Source: Corallococcus soli (GTDB lineage Bacteria; Myxococcota; Myxococcia; Myxococcales; Myxococcaceae). From it: DNA of 64,000 nucleotides. The notes beneath the pieces were generated by a model. That model saw only the letters and a program-made list of their open reading frames with translations, was not told the DNA's origin and did not search any database. This document shows positions 11,001 to 19,355 of the stretch, piece by piece; within the stretch, counting starts at the first letter, position 1, and each line of letters begins with the position of its first letter. Location: positions 1 through 64,000 of the forward strand of contig NZ_JAAIYO010000014.1 in NCBI RefSeq assembly GCF_014930455.1, written 5' to 3'. A program made the position numbers and the translations under genes.

Positions 11001-11033
11001 CCGGACGGCCCCCCGGTTCCATCGCTTCTTCAT
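5043..11033 (-). CDS. RHS-repeat protein with JAB-like C-terminal tip (polymorphic toxin candidate)
   Basis: About 1996 residues from ATG 11033, chosen because it gives a good Sec signal (MKKRWNRGAV, then GLAVSGLLLVGLGVAWA). An ATG at 11102, overlapping the upstream stop, would add 23 residues. Many YD repeats are visible (EYDRLNRLVS, YQYDALGRTR, FSYDAFGRLI, FKYDSVGRLV). The RHS-associated core follows (PGQYFDPETDL, RFYDPSIGRYLAPEP near 1789) and ends in NPVFFSDPTGLE. Beyond it lies a unique tip of about 160 residues with a coiled coil (LEELMVELGKKLQQLV). The tip also contains H1921-G-H1923, nine residues, then S1933-x-x-D1936, which resembles the JAMM zinc site of JAB peptidases (usual spacing seven). 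RHS shells normally carry toxins or adhesins; whether this tip is a toxin or an autoprotease is inference. The tip is less GC-rich than the shell, a sign of replacement. Confidence 0.88.
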   Translation of the reverse strand: MKKRWNRGAVRGLAVSGLLLVGLGVAWASGTLTTEELQQRVDQAPLSPAPPLGGPGSAGVSSSAPVPVGSLRPTYSETDYSLTSAIGDFAFTRTFTASTHANVLGIPGKNLSLPFGRVLHSNGTSSAYRWRHNLFSYVLMGADWARDSSGTDVTVSSFCDVVAPSGATMHFSPCGGDSFPVGTFATSARDQGVKLRRDSDGFTLFSPEGRFRYTHTAGVGGRTQVALPYRIWGFAYFLTEVEPTSYGNPVELVGAAGQRLIASLQYHAEKPAGCTAPSTTFVKPAQLVQYASLSNGSRLAFVYASRPTQGTIPSFTHECVLDRVDLEEGTSGTGQGTRNVVTYDYGMHDENGQIVSNPAGMLSGARFYVGNAQNVPAGAEAPVPPQMTYSWVDNEALGTVRWKIFRDGALVTNKTLHRANFYVLKDEDDWTWQTVTASLYGTGFYCGPGVLTGTCAGQQWQNFSEPASAGDGYRQFSTMLTRSFVASESRSHGVETTGAVVKCGTEGVNNDGDCKGVGISLAAQQSRSWNSIELPVQSTLNIVPERFVAMAKTQRDSRDAYSVFTNKLAKRGDSDAEHVPWQDFNFFMPPGELKRADFGALDANGAGALLTKTYSYEYGRAGTSPAYEQLLKTESATSAVASRVGAGVQATWTYQYEPTTNRLMAKVRSGYTREFTTSFGALVLKHQAVFYRTHRSCTGETAAQADPQARVVEVEGPCWVTGPDATSCSGPSPVTHYFYGAANATNGQQQHLIRKRVYASFVSQGWSPRCQHNQYLDTTYDAYDEQGRLLKTTDPAGVQTVLSYSSGKLVRKTVKAGTLPDLITDYGYDNGTTHGDYVRHPDGRYEVHCYRAGTNGACVGGTLKDKLQWKATAASASGANYSERVNYFYRLGRLIKEETLAPGGIVRARRTYDADPLGRLTYQGIGEQWGDGASSNSSYSSTSLFDTEDNRIREGLPYLASLGRPAAFCGGFNTTTGALNSLPPECRSFEYDRLNRLVSMLEAAGPTGGIAASATHVAYDEAGNVKGIKQGCAPGTTMASCANQPALEYLHDDFGNLLVVTAPWGATLPSGAGITWFAYDAVGNPIAKQTSEMGQSASWMAYQYDALGRTRVVEARTATQTERLSRTFYEDPFPPFTDGCPGKYRGKPHYTVDSFGATWFSYDAFGRLIAKYRVRGAETDPPSRDCNTSPYFSGKDSPNHIFKYDSVGRLVGEIYPYGREIEYRYHPSFTGMPHRVSDIYVAHLYPNGTSSNDPLITSVEWEPYGGLKAYKTHSRGEAGVPSSAQVRYHQGGANAGMADCSSSSFTQAVDSAGVPFGRLSGLSVSRVITGDVFKRAYRYKADQLEGEDTCILQTSSTDHPTTQEYRGPSGEPGYDARLQLSRVTNRHDNGGWMVTDRTISYAYDVRGNRTSETQNGFTVQSEYVNSFPRVDQLSRRNFSAPVCQSGQLGCLPYGITTKYWHDLAGRMTNADWYLSPTSTQAYYSVSLNATLASPLDIGAVYRQVSTSQEGGPGSSSEYFYDAGGRRRLKLTWDGREDEYFYSGTQLLVDVGHTAANPNTTDYILDEYVWLDGRPVALIKSRFAHSPFLRVADNTQDCSRFGVESDVPCGTYFPVTDGLGKPVLLLDSRGRISGTGDYEPFGHVNRVAHFAAARDNFSSPVATLRTPSNPGLVTQVRGRFEWVEAHGLARVYLADAQGEPLPGPNDGDGRIWGGAKGRTATLGWVRAPANGVFYVRMSPDVDGQTHTEAHLSGFEYRRYEATAKPVWLPLRLPGQYFDPETDLFENWNRFYDPSIGRYLAPEPKALDPEYVLAQAKAGMNVLVYAYAANNPVFFSDPTGLELSRLEELMVELGKKLQQLVAAEQKKKEQDMREPIARVDEIVSEDNETHEEVKDLQVVGPWMGESSRKNETKANADTVATIHGHVLKSDKDLPSFLDYQSAQSVPAGVRKHDVYIVTSGGKLFQVKAGSGRINVYDPKKGGGNGSFVDSGKAFRDLK

Positions 11034-11094
11034 GCCCACCCTGCCCGTCGTGTCTTGTCCTTCAGCGTCTTCCACGTTGCCTCCCCCTCGAAAC

Positions 11095-11493
11095 TCACTC
11101 ATGGCGCTCTGCCCGCGGCTGACACAGCCCTTCATCCACGCCAGGCACCAACTTCACGCACGGCCACCCCGCCGGGCATTCAGGGGTCTGGGTGCAGTAC
11201 CGTGTGCAGAAGTAGCCCTGCCCCAGCCCGGCGCCTGGGGCATGCACGCACCGGCCGCTCTCACAGGAGCTGTCCCCGCCCTCGACGCAGGACTCGCCCA
11301 CCGCGAGCTTGGGGGCGTCACTGGCGACTGACTTGGGACGCCACTCCGTCACGACCTTGACGTCTGTGTTGGCTTCAGCCGGGGGAACGACCGGCGGCTC
11401 CCCCTGCGGCACGCACGCCAGGGCCAGCGCGCACAGACACGCGCTCCACGCCCTTCGCCAGACACGACGGGACACACCTCTTCCAATACTCAT
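11095..11493 (-). CDS. Small cysteine-rich lipoprotein upstream of the RHS gene
   Basis: About 132 residues from ATG 11493; in-frame GTG codons at 11499 and 11505 are alternatives closer to the GGGGAG ribosome-binding site. A signal peptide with twin arginines (RRVWRR) leads to LCALALAC, a probable lipidation site. The mature region has about eight cysteines in a pattern common in myxobacterial secreted proteins (GESCVEGGDSSCESGRCVH, FCTRYCTQTPECP, WPCVKL). It lies just upstream of the RHS gene on the same strand, so it is probably in the same operon and may help export or anchor the RHS protein (inference). The 229 bases upstream (11494-11722) should hold the operon promoter, but no convincing -35/-10 pair was seen. 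Confidence 0.75.
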   Translation of the reverse strand: MSIGRGVSRRVWRRAWSACLCALALACVPQGEPPVVPPAEANTDVKVVTEWRPKSVASDAPKLAVGESCVEGGDSSCESGRCVHAPGAGLGQGYFCTRYCTQTPECPAGWPCVKLVPGVDEGLCQPRAERHE

Positions 11494-11722
11494 CACGCGC
11501 ACGTCTCCCCTGGCCGCACACGCACGGGGCGTGTGTGCCTTGGTCAATCAAAATGGATGGAAAGGAGCCCCCTCGGATGAGGTGGCAACCCCTTCTCGGT
11601 CGTTGAAGTGAACGCCCCGAGGACAAACCCCTGGTGAGAGGTTTCGGACCCCGGTGGCGGACTCGATGTAAGGGGAGCTACAGCAACTGCGAGACTCTAC
11701 GAACTAACAGAATTCCAATGCT

Positions 11723-11755
11723 TTGCAACCCCCTCGGGATTTCAGGGGGTTGCAA
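11723..11755 (-). terminator. 12-bp hairpin downstream of carB
   Basis: A perfect 12-bp stem (TTGCAACCCCCT with its complement at 11744-11755) and a 9-base loop lie 15 bases beyond the carB stop codon. No T-tract follows on the minus strand, so termination is probable rather than certain. Confidence 0.6.
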
Positions 11756-11770
11756 GCCCTGCCACTTCCG

Positions 11771-14700
11771 CTAGCCCTGACGGCCCGGCGGGATGCCCTT
11801 CTCGCCGTACAGGTACTCCTGCAACGGCTTCACCGCGAGGTCCGAGCGCTTGAGCGACTCCAGCGCGCCCACCGCCATGCGCGCCGCCTGCACCGTCGTG
11901 TAGTACGGCACCGAGTGCATCAACGACTCACGCCGGATGGAGAAGCTGTCGCTGATCTCCTGCTTGCCGAAGGTGGTGTTGATGACCAGCACGATCTCCC
12001 CGTCGACGATCTTGTCGACGATGTTCGGCCGGCCCTCCTTCACCTTCTGCACCAGCTGGGACTCGATGCCCTTCGTCCGCAGGTAGCCGTGCGTGCCGGA
12101 CGTGGACGTCAGGGTGAACCCCATGGCGCGCAGGCGCTTGGCCAGGTCCACCACCGCCGGCTTGTCCTCGTCCTTCACGGAGATGAACACCCGCCCCGCC
12201 TTGGGCAGCTTCACCCCGGCCGCGAGCTGGCTCTTGGCGAACGCCGACGCGTAGTCGTCCGCGATGCCCATGACCTCGCCCGTGGACTTCATCTCCGGGC
12301 CCAGAATCACATCCACCCCGGCGAAGCGCGCGAACGGGAAGACGCTCTCCTTCACCGCGACGTGCTTGAACTCCGTCTCCTCCGTGCGGCCCAGCTCCTT
12401 CAGCGTCTTGCCCACCATGCAGAGCGCGGCGATCTTCGCGAGCGGCACGCCCGTCGCCTTGGAGATGAACGGCACCGTGCGGCTGGCGCGCGGGTTCACC
12501 TCCAGGATGTAGATGGTCTTTCCCTGGATGGCGAACTGCACGTTCATCAGCCCCACCACCCCCAGCTCCTTCGCCATGGAGATGGCCTGGTCCTTCATCC
12601 GCTCCACCAGGTCCGGCGACAGCGAGTGCGGCGGCAGCGTCGCCGCCGCGTCACCCGAGTGCACCCCCGCCTCCTGGATGTGCTCCAACACGCCGCCAAT
12701 CAGCACCTGCCCCGTGCGGTCCGCCACGAGATCCAGGTCCACCTCGATGGCGTCCTTCAGGAAGCGATCAATCAACACCGGGTGCTCCGGTGACGCGCTC
12801 ACCGCCTCGCGCATGTAGCGCTCCAGGCTGGTCGCGTCGTACACCGTCTCCATCGCCCGGCCGCCCAGCACGTACGACGGCCGCACCATCACCGGGTAGC
12901 CGATGCGCTCGGCCACCTTGAACGCCTCCGCGTGGCTGCGCGCCACCCCGTTCTCCGGCTGCGTCAGGCCCAGCTTCTCAATCAGCTTGGAGAACTTCTC
13001 GCGGTCCTCCGCCCGGTCGATGGCGTCCGGAGACGTGCCCAGGATCGGCAGCCCCGCCTGCTCCAGCGGCACGCTCAGGCGCAGTGGCGTCTGCCCGCCG
13101 AACTGCACGATGGCGCCCACCGGCTTCTCGCGCTGGGACACCTCCAGCACGTCCTCAATCGTCAGCGGCTCGAAGTAGAGGCGGTCCGACGTGTCGTAGT
13201 CCGTGGACACCGTCTCCGGGTTGCAGTTGACCATCACCGTCTCGTACCCGGCCTCGCGCAGCGCGAAGGCCGCGTGCACGCACGCGTAGTCGAACTCGAT
13301 GCCCTGCCCGATGCGGATGGGGCCGCTGCCAAGAATCAGCACCTTCTGCCGGTCCGTGGGCGGCGCCTCGTCCTCCTCCTCGTAGGTGGAGTACAGGTAG
13401 GGCGTGTACGCCTCGAACTCCGCGGCGCAGGTGTCCACCCGCTTGAACACCGGCCGGATGCCGCGCGCGTGCCGGTGTGCCCGCACCTCCGCCTCCGGGT
13501 AGCCCAGCAGGTTGCCCAGGTACTTGTCGGAGAAGCCGTGCGACTTCGCCTGCCGGAGCACGTCGTCCGGGAGCTGATCCAACCGGCCGTGGTCCGCCAG
13601 CATCTGCGCCTCGTGCACCAGCGCCTCGATGTGGCGCAGGAACCACGGGTCGATGGCGGACAGCTGGTGCACCTGCTCCACCGTCAGGCCCTCGCGGAAC
13701 GCCTGCGACACGAACCACGGCCGCTCAGGCCGGGGCACGCGCAGGCCCTCGCGCAGCACCTTCTCCCGCTCCTCCTTCTCCGAGGGCAGGTCCGGCGACT
13801 CCAGGCCCACGCGCCCCAGCTCCATGGAGCGCAGCGCCTTCATGTACGCCTCGGGGAAGGTGCGGCCAATGGCCATCACCTCGCCCACGGAGCGCATGCT
13901 CGTCGTCAGCGTGCGGTCCGCCTTGGGGAACTTCTCGAAGTTGAAGCGCGGCACCTTCACCACCACGTAGTCCAGCGTCGGCTCGAAGGAGGCCGGCGTG
14001 TCGCGGGTGATGTCGTTGCGCAATTCGTCCAGCGTGTAGCCCAGCGCCAGCTTCGCGGCGATCTTCGCGATGGGGTAGCCCGTCGCCTTGGACGCCAGCG
14101 CGCTGGAGCGCGAGACGCGCGGGTTCATCTCGATGACGACCATGCGGCCGTCCTGCGGATGGATGCCGAACTGGATGTTGGAGCCGCCCGTCTCCACGCC
14201 AATCTCGCGGATGATGGCCAGCGACGCCTGCCGCATGCGCTGGTACTCGCGGTCCGTCAGCGTCTGCGCCGGCGCCACCGTGATGGAGTCGCCGGTGTGC
14301 ACGCCCATCGGATCCAGGTTTTCGATGGAGCAGATGATGATGACGTTGTCCGCCGAGTCGCGGACCACCTCCAGCTCGAACTCCTTCCACCCGAGCACAC
14401 TCTCCTCCACGAGGATGGTGGAGGTGGGGCTCGCCTTGAGGCCCGAGCGGCAGATGGCCTCGAACTCCTCGCGGTTGTACGCGATGCCGCCGCCCGTGCC
14501 GCCCAGCGTGAACGAGGGGCGGATGATGGCCGGGAAGCCGATGTCCTCCACCAGCGCCATCGCGTCCGTCAGCGTCGTCGCGTAGCCGCTCCGGGGCAGC
14601 GCCACGCCAATCTTCTGCATGGCCGCCTTGAAGAGCTGACGGTCCTCCGCCTTGTTGATGGCGTCCAGCGACGCGCCGATGAGGCGCACCCCGTACTTCT

Positions 14701-15025
14701 CCAGGATGCCCCGCTCCGCCAGCGCCTTGGCCAGGTTGAGCGCCGTCTGCCCGCCCATGGTCGGCAGCAGGGAGTCCGGACGCTCGGCGGCGAGGATCTT
14801 CTCCGCCGCCTCCACGGTGATGGGTTCAATGTAGGTGCGGTGCGCGAACTCTGGGTCCGTCATCACCGTGGCGGGGTTGCTGTTGAGCAGCACCACCTCC
14901 ACGCCCTCGTCCCGAAGCGCCTTGATCGCCTGGGTGCCTGAGTAGTCGAACTCGACGGCCTGCCCGATGACAATCGGGCCCGAGCCAATCACGAGAACCT
15001 TCCGGATATCGGTACGCTTGGGCAT
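11771..15025 (-). CDS. carB: Carbamoyl-phosphate synthase large subunit
   Basis: 1084 residues, the usual length. CarB makes carbamoyl phosphate from bicarbonate, ammonia (from the CarA glutaminase) and two ATP, feeding pyrimidine and arginine synthesis in the cytoplasm. The two homologous ATP-grasp halves are clear: [18 protein letters not shown] opens the first, with [10 protein letters not shown] as its ATP-binding loop. [16 protein letters not shown] opens the second, with [19 protein letters not shown] 15025 is the start because the protein begins there in the family; the frame continues upstream only as a low-complexity Gly/Arg stretch. The C-terminal MGS-like allosteric domain ([20 protein letters not shown]) is intact. 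carA is not adjacent, so the small subunit must be encoded elsewhere. Confidence 0.98.
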   Translation of the reverse strand: MPKRTDIRKVLVIGSGPIVIGQAVEFDYSGTQAIKALRDEGVEVVLLNSNPATVMTDPEFAHRTYIEPITVEAAEKILAAERPDSLLPTMGGQTALNLAKALAERGILEKYGVRLIGASLDAINKAEDRQLFKAAMQKIGVALPRSGYATTLTDAMALVEDIGFPAIIRPSFTLGGTGGGIAYNREEFEAICRSGLKASPTSTILVEESVLGWKEFELEVVRDSADNVIIICSIENLDPMGVHTGDSITVAPAQTLTDREYQRMRQASLAIIREIGVETGGSNIQFGIHPQDGRMVVIEMNPRVSRSSALASKATGYPIAKIAAKLALGYTLDELRNDITRDTPASFEPTLDYVVVKVPRFNFEKFPKADRTLTTSMRSVGEVMAIGRTFPEAYMKALRSMELGRVGLESPDLPSEKEEREKVLREGLRVPRPERPWFVSQAFREGLTVEQVHQLSAIDPWFLRHIEALVHEAQMLADHGRLDQLPDDVLRQAKSHGFSDKYLGNLLGYPEAEVRAHRHARGIRPVFKRVDTCAAEFEAYTPYLYSTYEEEDEAPPTDRQKVLILGSGPIRIGQGIEFDYACVHAAFALREAGYETVMVNCNPETVSTDYDTSDRLYFEPLTIEDVLEVSQREKPVGAIVQFGGQTPLRLSVPLEQAGLPILGTSPDAIDRAEDREKFSKLIEKLGLTQPENGVARSHAEAFKVAERIGYPVMVRPSYVLGGRAMETVYDATSLERYMREAVSASPEHPVLIDRFLKDAIEVDLDLVADRTGQVLIGGVLEHIQEAGVHSGDAAATLPPHSLSPDLVERMKDQAISMAKELGVVGLMNVQFAIQGKTIYILEVNPRASRTVPFISKATGVPLAKIAALCMVGKTLKELGRTEETEFKHVAVKESVFPFARFAGVDVILGPEMKSTGEVMGIADDYASAFAKSQLAAGVKLPKAGRVFISVKDEDKPAVVDLAKRLRAMGFTLTSTSGTHGYLRTKGIESQLVQKVKEGRPNIVDKIVDGEIVLVINTTFGKQEISDSFSIRRESLMHSVPYYTTVQAARMAVGALESLKRSDLAVKPLQEYLYGEKGIPPGRQG

Positions 15026-15169
15026 CGGGCGCCCCCCATACCAACCTCCGTCCCGACATGCACGCGGTGCGTTGTCCCGTGCGAGGATCCCTCCCACCGC
15101 CCGCCCGCTCGCAGGTCCTGCGCCCCCAGGTCCTCTGCTACGCTGCCGCGCACTTTTTCCGGAGGTCCC

Positions 15170-15865
15170 ATGCGTCGCTGGTCGTCCCTGGCCCTGCTCG
15201 TCCTCGTCTCCGCGCCTGCCTTCGCCCAGGACACCGCTCCCGCCACGCCCGCCCCCGAAGCCCCGGCCCCGGCGCCCACGCCCGAGCCTGCCGCCGCGGA
15301 GCCGGTGGCGACGCCCCCCGCCCCCACGGAGGCGACCCCGGCGCCCACGCCCGCGCCTCCCAGGCCCCGCAGGGCAGCCGCGCCGCCAGCCCCCGCCGCG
15401 CCCCCTCCCCCTGCCGCGCGCCCGCCAACCCCGGCCCGCGAGGCCGCGCTCCCCGCCGATGACGAGCTGACGCCCGAAGGGCACGCGCGTTCGATGATCC
15501 GTGACGAGGCGCGCTTCCTCTTCCAGAGCTTGCTGACGGGGGACGTGCGCACCGCGTCCGCAGAGCTGACGTATCCCTTCCAGTTGGAGGATAAGCGCTT
15601 CAACACGCCCGAGGAGCTGGTGCAGGCGTGGGTGAAGCAGCTGCGCGCCCGGCGCACCGACCTGGTCACGCTCTACGACATCGAAGTGCTGCCCCTGACG
15701 GAGATGGAGAAGAAGTACGGCAAGCCCCCCGCGCGCCTGGGGCTGGATCCGCGCGCGCTCAAGGACACGTGGGCCGCCGTGGGCAACCTCTCCGGCCACG
15801 CGGCCATCTTCCTCTTCCGCAACGGCTCCGACCTGCGCTGGCAGGCCTTCGCCTACACCGACTGA
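15170..15865 (+). CDS. Exported protein with Pro/Ala-rich linker
   Basis: 231 residues. The ATG at 15170 is preceded by CGGAGG. The signal peptide [20 protein letters not shown] ends in a good AxA site. Residues 21-100 are a Pro/Ala-rich linker ([18 protein letters not shown] and similar), probably crossing the periplasm or peptidoglycan. The C-terminal 130 residues form a globular domain ([38 protein letters not shown], ending RWQAFAYTD). Its helix-then-sheet pattern and final strand recall NTF2/SnoaL-like folds, but I do not recognise the family. It is divergent from carB and convergent with the next gene. Confidence 0.8.
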   Translation: MRRWSSLALLVLVSAPAFAQDTAPATPAPEAPAPAPTPEPAAAEPVATPPAPTEATPAPTPAPPRPRRAAAPPAPAAPPPPAARPPTPAREAALPADDELTPEGHARSMIRDEARFLFQSLLTGDVRTASAELTYPFQLEDKRFNTPEELVQAWVKQLRARRTDLVTLYDIEVLPLTEMEKKYGKPPARLGLDPRALKDTWAAVGNLSGHAAIFLFRNGSDLRWQAFAYTD

Positions 15866-15877
15866 CGCAAGCACGAA

Positions 15878-15908
15878 GGGGCGCCAGGCCCGCCAGGCCC
15901 GGCGCCCC
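15878..15908. terminator. Bidirectional hairpin terminator
   Basis: GGGGCGCC (15878-15885) pairs with GGCGCCCC (15901-15908), eight base pairs, midway between two convergent genes. The loop itself can fold. There is no long T-tract. Confidence 0.55.
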
Positions 15909-15932
15909 CGTTGAAATCCCGCCGCTACCGCC

Positions 15933-16820
15933 TCAGTGCGCGGTCGCGGACTCCAGCCCGACGAGGCCCGCGCCCGCCTTCAGCGTGAAGGTCGCGGCGG
16001 TGGCCTTGCCCGCCTCCACCGTCACCTCCTTCGTGACGGAGACGTAGCCGGCCTTGGAGGCCACCGCGGTGTAGGTGCCGGGCGGCACGTGGATCATCGC
16101 GAACATGCCCTCCGCGTCCGACTGCGCGCTGAACGCCGTGTCCGTCAGGGTGACCGTGACGCCCTCATCCGAGGCCGCGCCTTCCAGCGTGACCGCCCCC
16201 GCGAAGGAGCCCGTTTCACGCCGCAGCGTGAAGCTCACCGTCTCCGGTTCGCCCGTCACGATGACGACCTTCTCCTCGGGATCATGGCCCACCTTCGAGG
16301 CCACGAGGATGAAGACCCCGGACGGCACCTCTTCCAGGACGAAGCCGCCCTGGGCGTTCGTGGTGGTGGTGAACGTGGTGTCCTTGAGGGAGACCGCGAC
16401 GCCCTCATGGGAGGTGGCGCCCTCCAGCGTGATGGTGCCGGAGAGCCGGGACGTGGCCGCGCCAGGCTCCATCACGATGGCCAGGCTGGTGGTCAGCTTC
16501 TCCTCCACGTCCACCGACTCCTGCTGCGACTGGTAGCCCGTCTTCGAGATCGCGACCGTGTAGGTGCCGGCGTTCAAGCCCTCGAAGGCGAACGTCCCCT
16601 GGGCGTTCGTCGTGGCGTGGGCATCGGTTTCGTAGAGGTGGAGTTCGACGCCCGCGGGGGGCGCGCCGTCCGCCATCTGGACCGTCCCGGTGATGCGTCC
16701 CTTGCGGTTCTCGGGGGCAGGCTCCGGCTCCTTCTCCGCGTCCGGGTCGCACGCCGGGAGGACCGCCAATGCCATGGCCACCACGAGCGCGCTCAGCGCC
16801 CCTCTTCGAATCGTGTGCAT
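15933..16820 (-). CDS. Lipoprotein with three carboxypeptidase-regulatory-like domains
   Basis: About 295 residues from ATG 16820, which has a GGGAAGAA ribosome-binding site. The signal [18 protein letters not shown] ends in VLPAC, a lipidation site close to consensus. After a charged spacer ([17 protein letters not shown]) come three tandem beta-sandwich repeats of 70-90 residues. Each has the carboxypeptidase-D-regulatory pattern: a GTxxL/M strand, a TNAQG or SDAEG turn, then PxGTYTVxxSKxGY ([57 protein letters not shown]). Such domains are usually non-enzymatic adhesive or stalk modules. It is most likely anchored to the inner or outer membrane facing the periplasm or surface. Repeats 2 and 3 are the most alike, suggesting internal duplication. 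Confidence 0.85.
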   Translation of the reverse strand: MHTIRRGALSALVVAMALAVLPACDPDAEKEPEPAPENRKGRITGTVQMADGAPPAGVELHLYETDAHATTNAQGTFAFEGLNAGTYTVAISKTGYQSQQESVDVEEKLTTSLAIVMEPGAATSRLSGTITLEGATSHEGVAVSLKDTTFTTTTNAQGGFVLEEVPSGVFILVASKVGHDPEEKVVIVTGEPETVSFTLRRETGSFAGAVTLEGAASDEGVTVTLTDTAFSAQSDAEGMFAMIHVPPGTYTAVASKAGYVSVTKEVTVEAGKATAATFTLKAGAGLVGLESATAH

Positions 16821-16959
16821 GTGAGTGTTCTTCCCTGTTGAGTGCGCACCGGGCCTGCGCACGGATGCCGCCGCCTGCGAGTGCAACCGACTCACGAGTG
16901 CGGCGCGCGAGCCTCATGACGTGAGGCCCCACGGGAAATTCACACTCCCACGCGACTTT

Positions 16960-18150
16960 TCAGCTCAGCGCGGCGACGAATTCGCGCAGGCGCTTCAGGC
17001 CCTTCTGGAGCACCTCGCGCGAGGTGACGAAGCTCATCCGGATGTAGCCGGGCGCGCCGAACGGATCCCCCGGCACCGCGGCCACGAGGAAGTCGTTGAG
17101 CAGCGCCTCGGAAAGCTGGAGGGAGGTGGTGAGCGTCGTGCCCTTGTACGCGCGGCCCAGCAGGCCCCGCACGTCCGCCATCGCGTAGAAGGCGCCTTCC
17201 GGCAGCCGGCAGCGGATGCCGTCGATGGCGTTGAGCCCTCCCACGAACAGGTCGCGGCGCTCGCGGTACTCGTTCACCATGGCGGCGATGGTGTCCGACG
17301 GGCCGTTGAGCGCCGCCAGCGCCGCCTTCTGGGTGATGGAGGACGCGTTGGAGGTGGACTGGTCCTGCACCATCTGCATGGCGGAGATGAGCGCCTTGGG
17401 CCCCGCCGCGTAGCCCAGCCGCCAGCCCGTCATCGCGTAGGACTTGGACAGGCCGTTGGACACGACGAGCCGGGGCACCAGGTCCGGCGCCACGTTGCCG
17501 ATGTTGAGGAACTCCCCCGTGTAGAGGAGCTTCTCGTACATGTCGTCGGTGATGAGGAGGCAGTCGTGGCCCCGCACCGCGTCCGCGATGCCCTCCAGCG
17601 TGGCGCGCGAATACACCGCGCCGGTGGGGTTGGCCGGGCTGTTGAGCACGATGGCGCGCGTGCGCGGCGTGAGCGCGCGGCGGATGGCCTCCGGGTCCGG
17701 CGCGTAGCCGTCCTCCTCGCGCGTGGGGACGAAGACGGGCGTGCCGCCCGCCAGGTGCACCATGTCCGGGTAGCTCACCCAGTACGGCGAGAAGATGAGG
17801 ACCTCATCGCCTTCATCCAGCAGGGCCTGGAAGCAGTTGTAGAGCGACTGCTTGCCCCCGGCCGTCACCACCACCTGGTCCGGGGCGTACTTCAGCCCGT
17901 TGTCCTTCTCCAGCTTGCGGCAGATGGCCTCGCGCAGCTCCGGCATGCCCGCGGTGGCGGTGTACTTGGTGAAGCCCGTGCGGATGGCGTCGATGGCCGC
18001 CTGCTTCACGAACTCCGGCGTGTCGTAGTCCGGCTCACCCGCGGCGAGCACGACGACGTCCTCGCCCTTCGCGGCGAGCGCCTTCGCGCGCGCGTTGAGG
18101 GCCAGGGTGGCGGAGGGCTTGATGGCATGCAGCCGGCGGGCGAGTTTCAT
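16960..18150 (-). CDS. Pyridoxal-phosphate aminotransferase (aspartate aminotransferase, class I)
   Basis: 396 residues from ATG 18150 (MKLARRLHAIKPSATLAL). The fold-type I aminotransferase signature is complete: GEPDYDTPEFVKQAAIDAI near the N terminus, TAGGKQSLYNCFQAL for the phosphate-contacting loop, NSPANPTG, and SNGLSKSYAMTGWRLGY with the Schiff-base lysine. A C-terminal arginine lies in PGYIRMSFVTSREV, where the substrate alpha-carboxylate is bound. The sequence is closest to thermophile-type subgroup Ib aspartate aminotransferases (AspC/AspB), interconverting aspartate and 2-oxoglutarate with oxaloacetate and glutamate; some members also use prephenate. It is the last of a run of minus-strand genes (CDF transporter to here) and is 108 bases downstream of coaD, so co-transcription is possible. 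Confidence 0.93.
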   Translation of the reverse strand: MKLARRLHAIKPSATLALNARAKALAAKGEDVVVLAAGEPDYDTPEFVKQAAIDAIRTGFTKYTATAGMPELREAICRKLEKDNGLKYAPDQVVVTAGGKQSLYNCFQALLDEGDEVLIFSPYWVSYPDMVHLAGGTPVFVPTREEDGYAPDPEAIRRALTPRTRAIVLNSPANPTGAVYSRATLEGIADAVRGHDCLLITDDMYEKLLYTGEFLNIGNVAPDLVPRLVVSNGLSKSYAMTGWRLGYAAGPKALISAMQMVQDQSTSNASSITQKAALAALNGPSDTIAAMVNEYRERRDLFVGGLNAIDGIRCRLPEGAFYAMADVRGLLGRAYKGTTLTTSLQLSEALLNDFLVAAVPGDPFGAPGYIRMSFVTSREVLQKGLKRLREFVAALS

Positions 18151-18258
18151 GCCGCCAGTGCCTAGCGCGGAAGTCCCGGGAGCGACAAGGCCCATGGGGC
18201 GGGCTGCGTTGCCCGGTGGCCGTTGGGCTCCCTGCCGAGGCCCCGGGCGGCGCGCCGC

Positions 18259-18741
18259 TCAGGCCTTGGGGCCGAACTTCTTCTTGAGCCCGGCGTACAC
18301 GTTCGGGGGGACGAGCCCTTCCACGTTCCCCCCGAAGGAGGCGACCTCCCGGACGAGCTGCGAGGAGATGTAGAAGTAGTCCTCGCCCGTCATCATGAAG
18401 ACGGTGTCGATGTCCGGGGCCAGCTTGCGGTTCATGTTGGCGAGCTGGAATTCGTATTCGAAGTCCGACACCGCCCGCAGCCCGCGGATGACGACGCCCA
18501 CCTGGCGCTGGTGCACGTAGTCCACGAGCAGCCCGTGGAAGGCGTCCACCTCCACGCGGCTGTCCTTCACCGCGTCGCGGATGAGCTCGATGCGCTCCTC
18601 CTGGCTGAACAGGGGGGTCTTCTTCGGGTTCACCGCGATGGCGACGATGAGCCGGTCGAACATCTTCAGGCTGCGCTGGATGAGGCTCAGGTGCCCGTTG
18701 GTGAGCGGATCAAACGAACCAGGATAGATGGCAACCGGCAT
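18259..18741 (-). CDS. coaD: Pantetheine-phosphate adenylyltransferase
   Basis: 160 residues, the family's usual length. It transfers AMP from ATP to 4'-phosphopantetheine to give dephospho-CoA, the penultimate step of coenzyme A synthesis. The N-terminal nucleotidyltransferase motif is clear ([18 protein letters not shown], containing the TxGH ATP-binding signature), as are [17 protein letters not shown] and the C-terminal [20 protein letters not shown]. The gene follows rsmD on the same strand by 47 bases, an arrangement seen in many bacteria. Confidence 0.97.
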   Translation of the reverse strand: MPVAIYPGSFDPLTNGHLSLIQRSLKMFDRLIVAIAVNPKKTPLFSQEERIELIRDAVKDSRVEVDAFHGLLVDYVHQRQVGVVIRGLRAVSDFEYEFQLANMNRKLAPDIDTVFMMTGEDYFYISSQLVREVASFGGNVEGLVPPNVYAGLKKKFGPKA

Positions 18742-18788
18742 GGGTACCGGGAAGTCTCGGCGGGCCCAGGGGGCCGGTCAAGCGCCCG

Positions 18789-19346
18789 TCACGGGGCCCG
18801 GTAGAAGCTCACCAGGGTGTCCCCGAACCGGCGCTGGTCGTCCCGGGTGAAGCCGGCGTGGGCCTCCGGGGCCTCCTCCCGCTTGTCGTGCTCCACCACC
18901 ACCGTGCCGCCGGGGGACACCACGGAGGACGCCGCCAGGGCCTCCAGGACCGTGGGGACGACGCGCGCCGCGTAGGGGGGATCCGCGAAGACGAGCTCGA
19001 AGCGCTCGCCCTTCTTGCCCAGCGTCTCAAGGGCCCGGGCCACCGGCTGCGCCAGGATGGACACCTGGGCGGCGAAGCCCAGCGCGTCGGTGTTCAGCTT
19101 GCACAGGCCCTGGGCCTCGCGGTCCTGGTCCACCAGCACCACCCGCCCGGCCCCGCGCGACAGGGCCTCCAGCCCCAGCGCCCCGGTGCCCGCGTAGAGG
19201 TCCAGCACCGCCTGCCCGTCCAGGAACTGGCCCAGCATGTTGAAGAGGGTTTCACGCACACGGTCCGCCGTGGGGCGGATGTGTGCGGACGACGGCTTGG
19301 GACCCTGCAGGGCCCGGCCCTTCGCGCTGCCTGCCACGATGCGCAT
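18789..19346 (-). CDS. rsmD: 16S rRNA (guanine-966-N2)-methyltransferase RsmD
   Basis: 185 residues. It methylates G966 of 16S rRNA in the small subunit, using S-adenosylmethionine. The start MRIVAGSAKGRALQGP and the substrate-binding block RPTADRVRETLFNML are typical. The AdoMet-binding motif is VLDLYAGTGALGLEALSRGA, and the catalytic DPPY motif lies in LVFADPPYAAR. It is directly followed by coaD, and preceded by an aldolase-like gene with nine bases between the genes, so the three are probably one operon. Confidence 0.96.
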   Translation of the reverse strand: MRIVAGSAKGRALQGPKPSSAHIRPTADRVRETLFNMLGQFLDGQAVLDLYAGTGALGLEALSRGAGRVVLVDQDREAQGLCKLNTDALGFAAQVSILAQPVARALETLGKKGERFELVFADPPYAARVVPTVLEALAASSVVSPGGTVVVEHDKREEAPEAHAGFTRDDQRRFGDTLVSFYRAP

Positions 19347-19355
19347 GGGCGCCTT

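Noticed and set aside
10674-11360. Plus-strand open frame opposite the start of the RHS gene
   Set aside because: It crosses the RHS signal peptide and the lipoprotein gene on the other strand and has no protein-like features.
12932-14941. Long plus-strand open frame antisense to carB
   Set aside because: CarB is complete and conserved on the other strand; the antisense translation is Arg/His/Val-rich with no domains.
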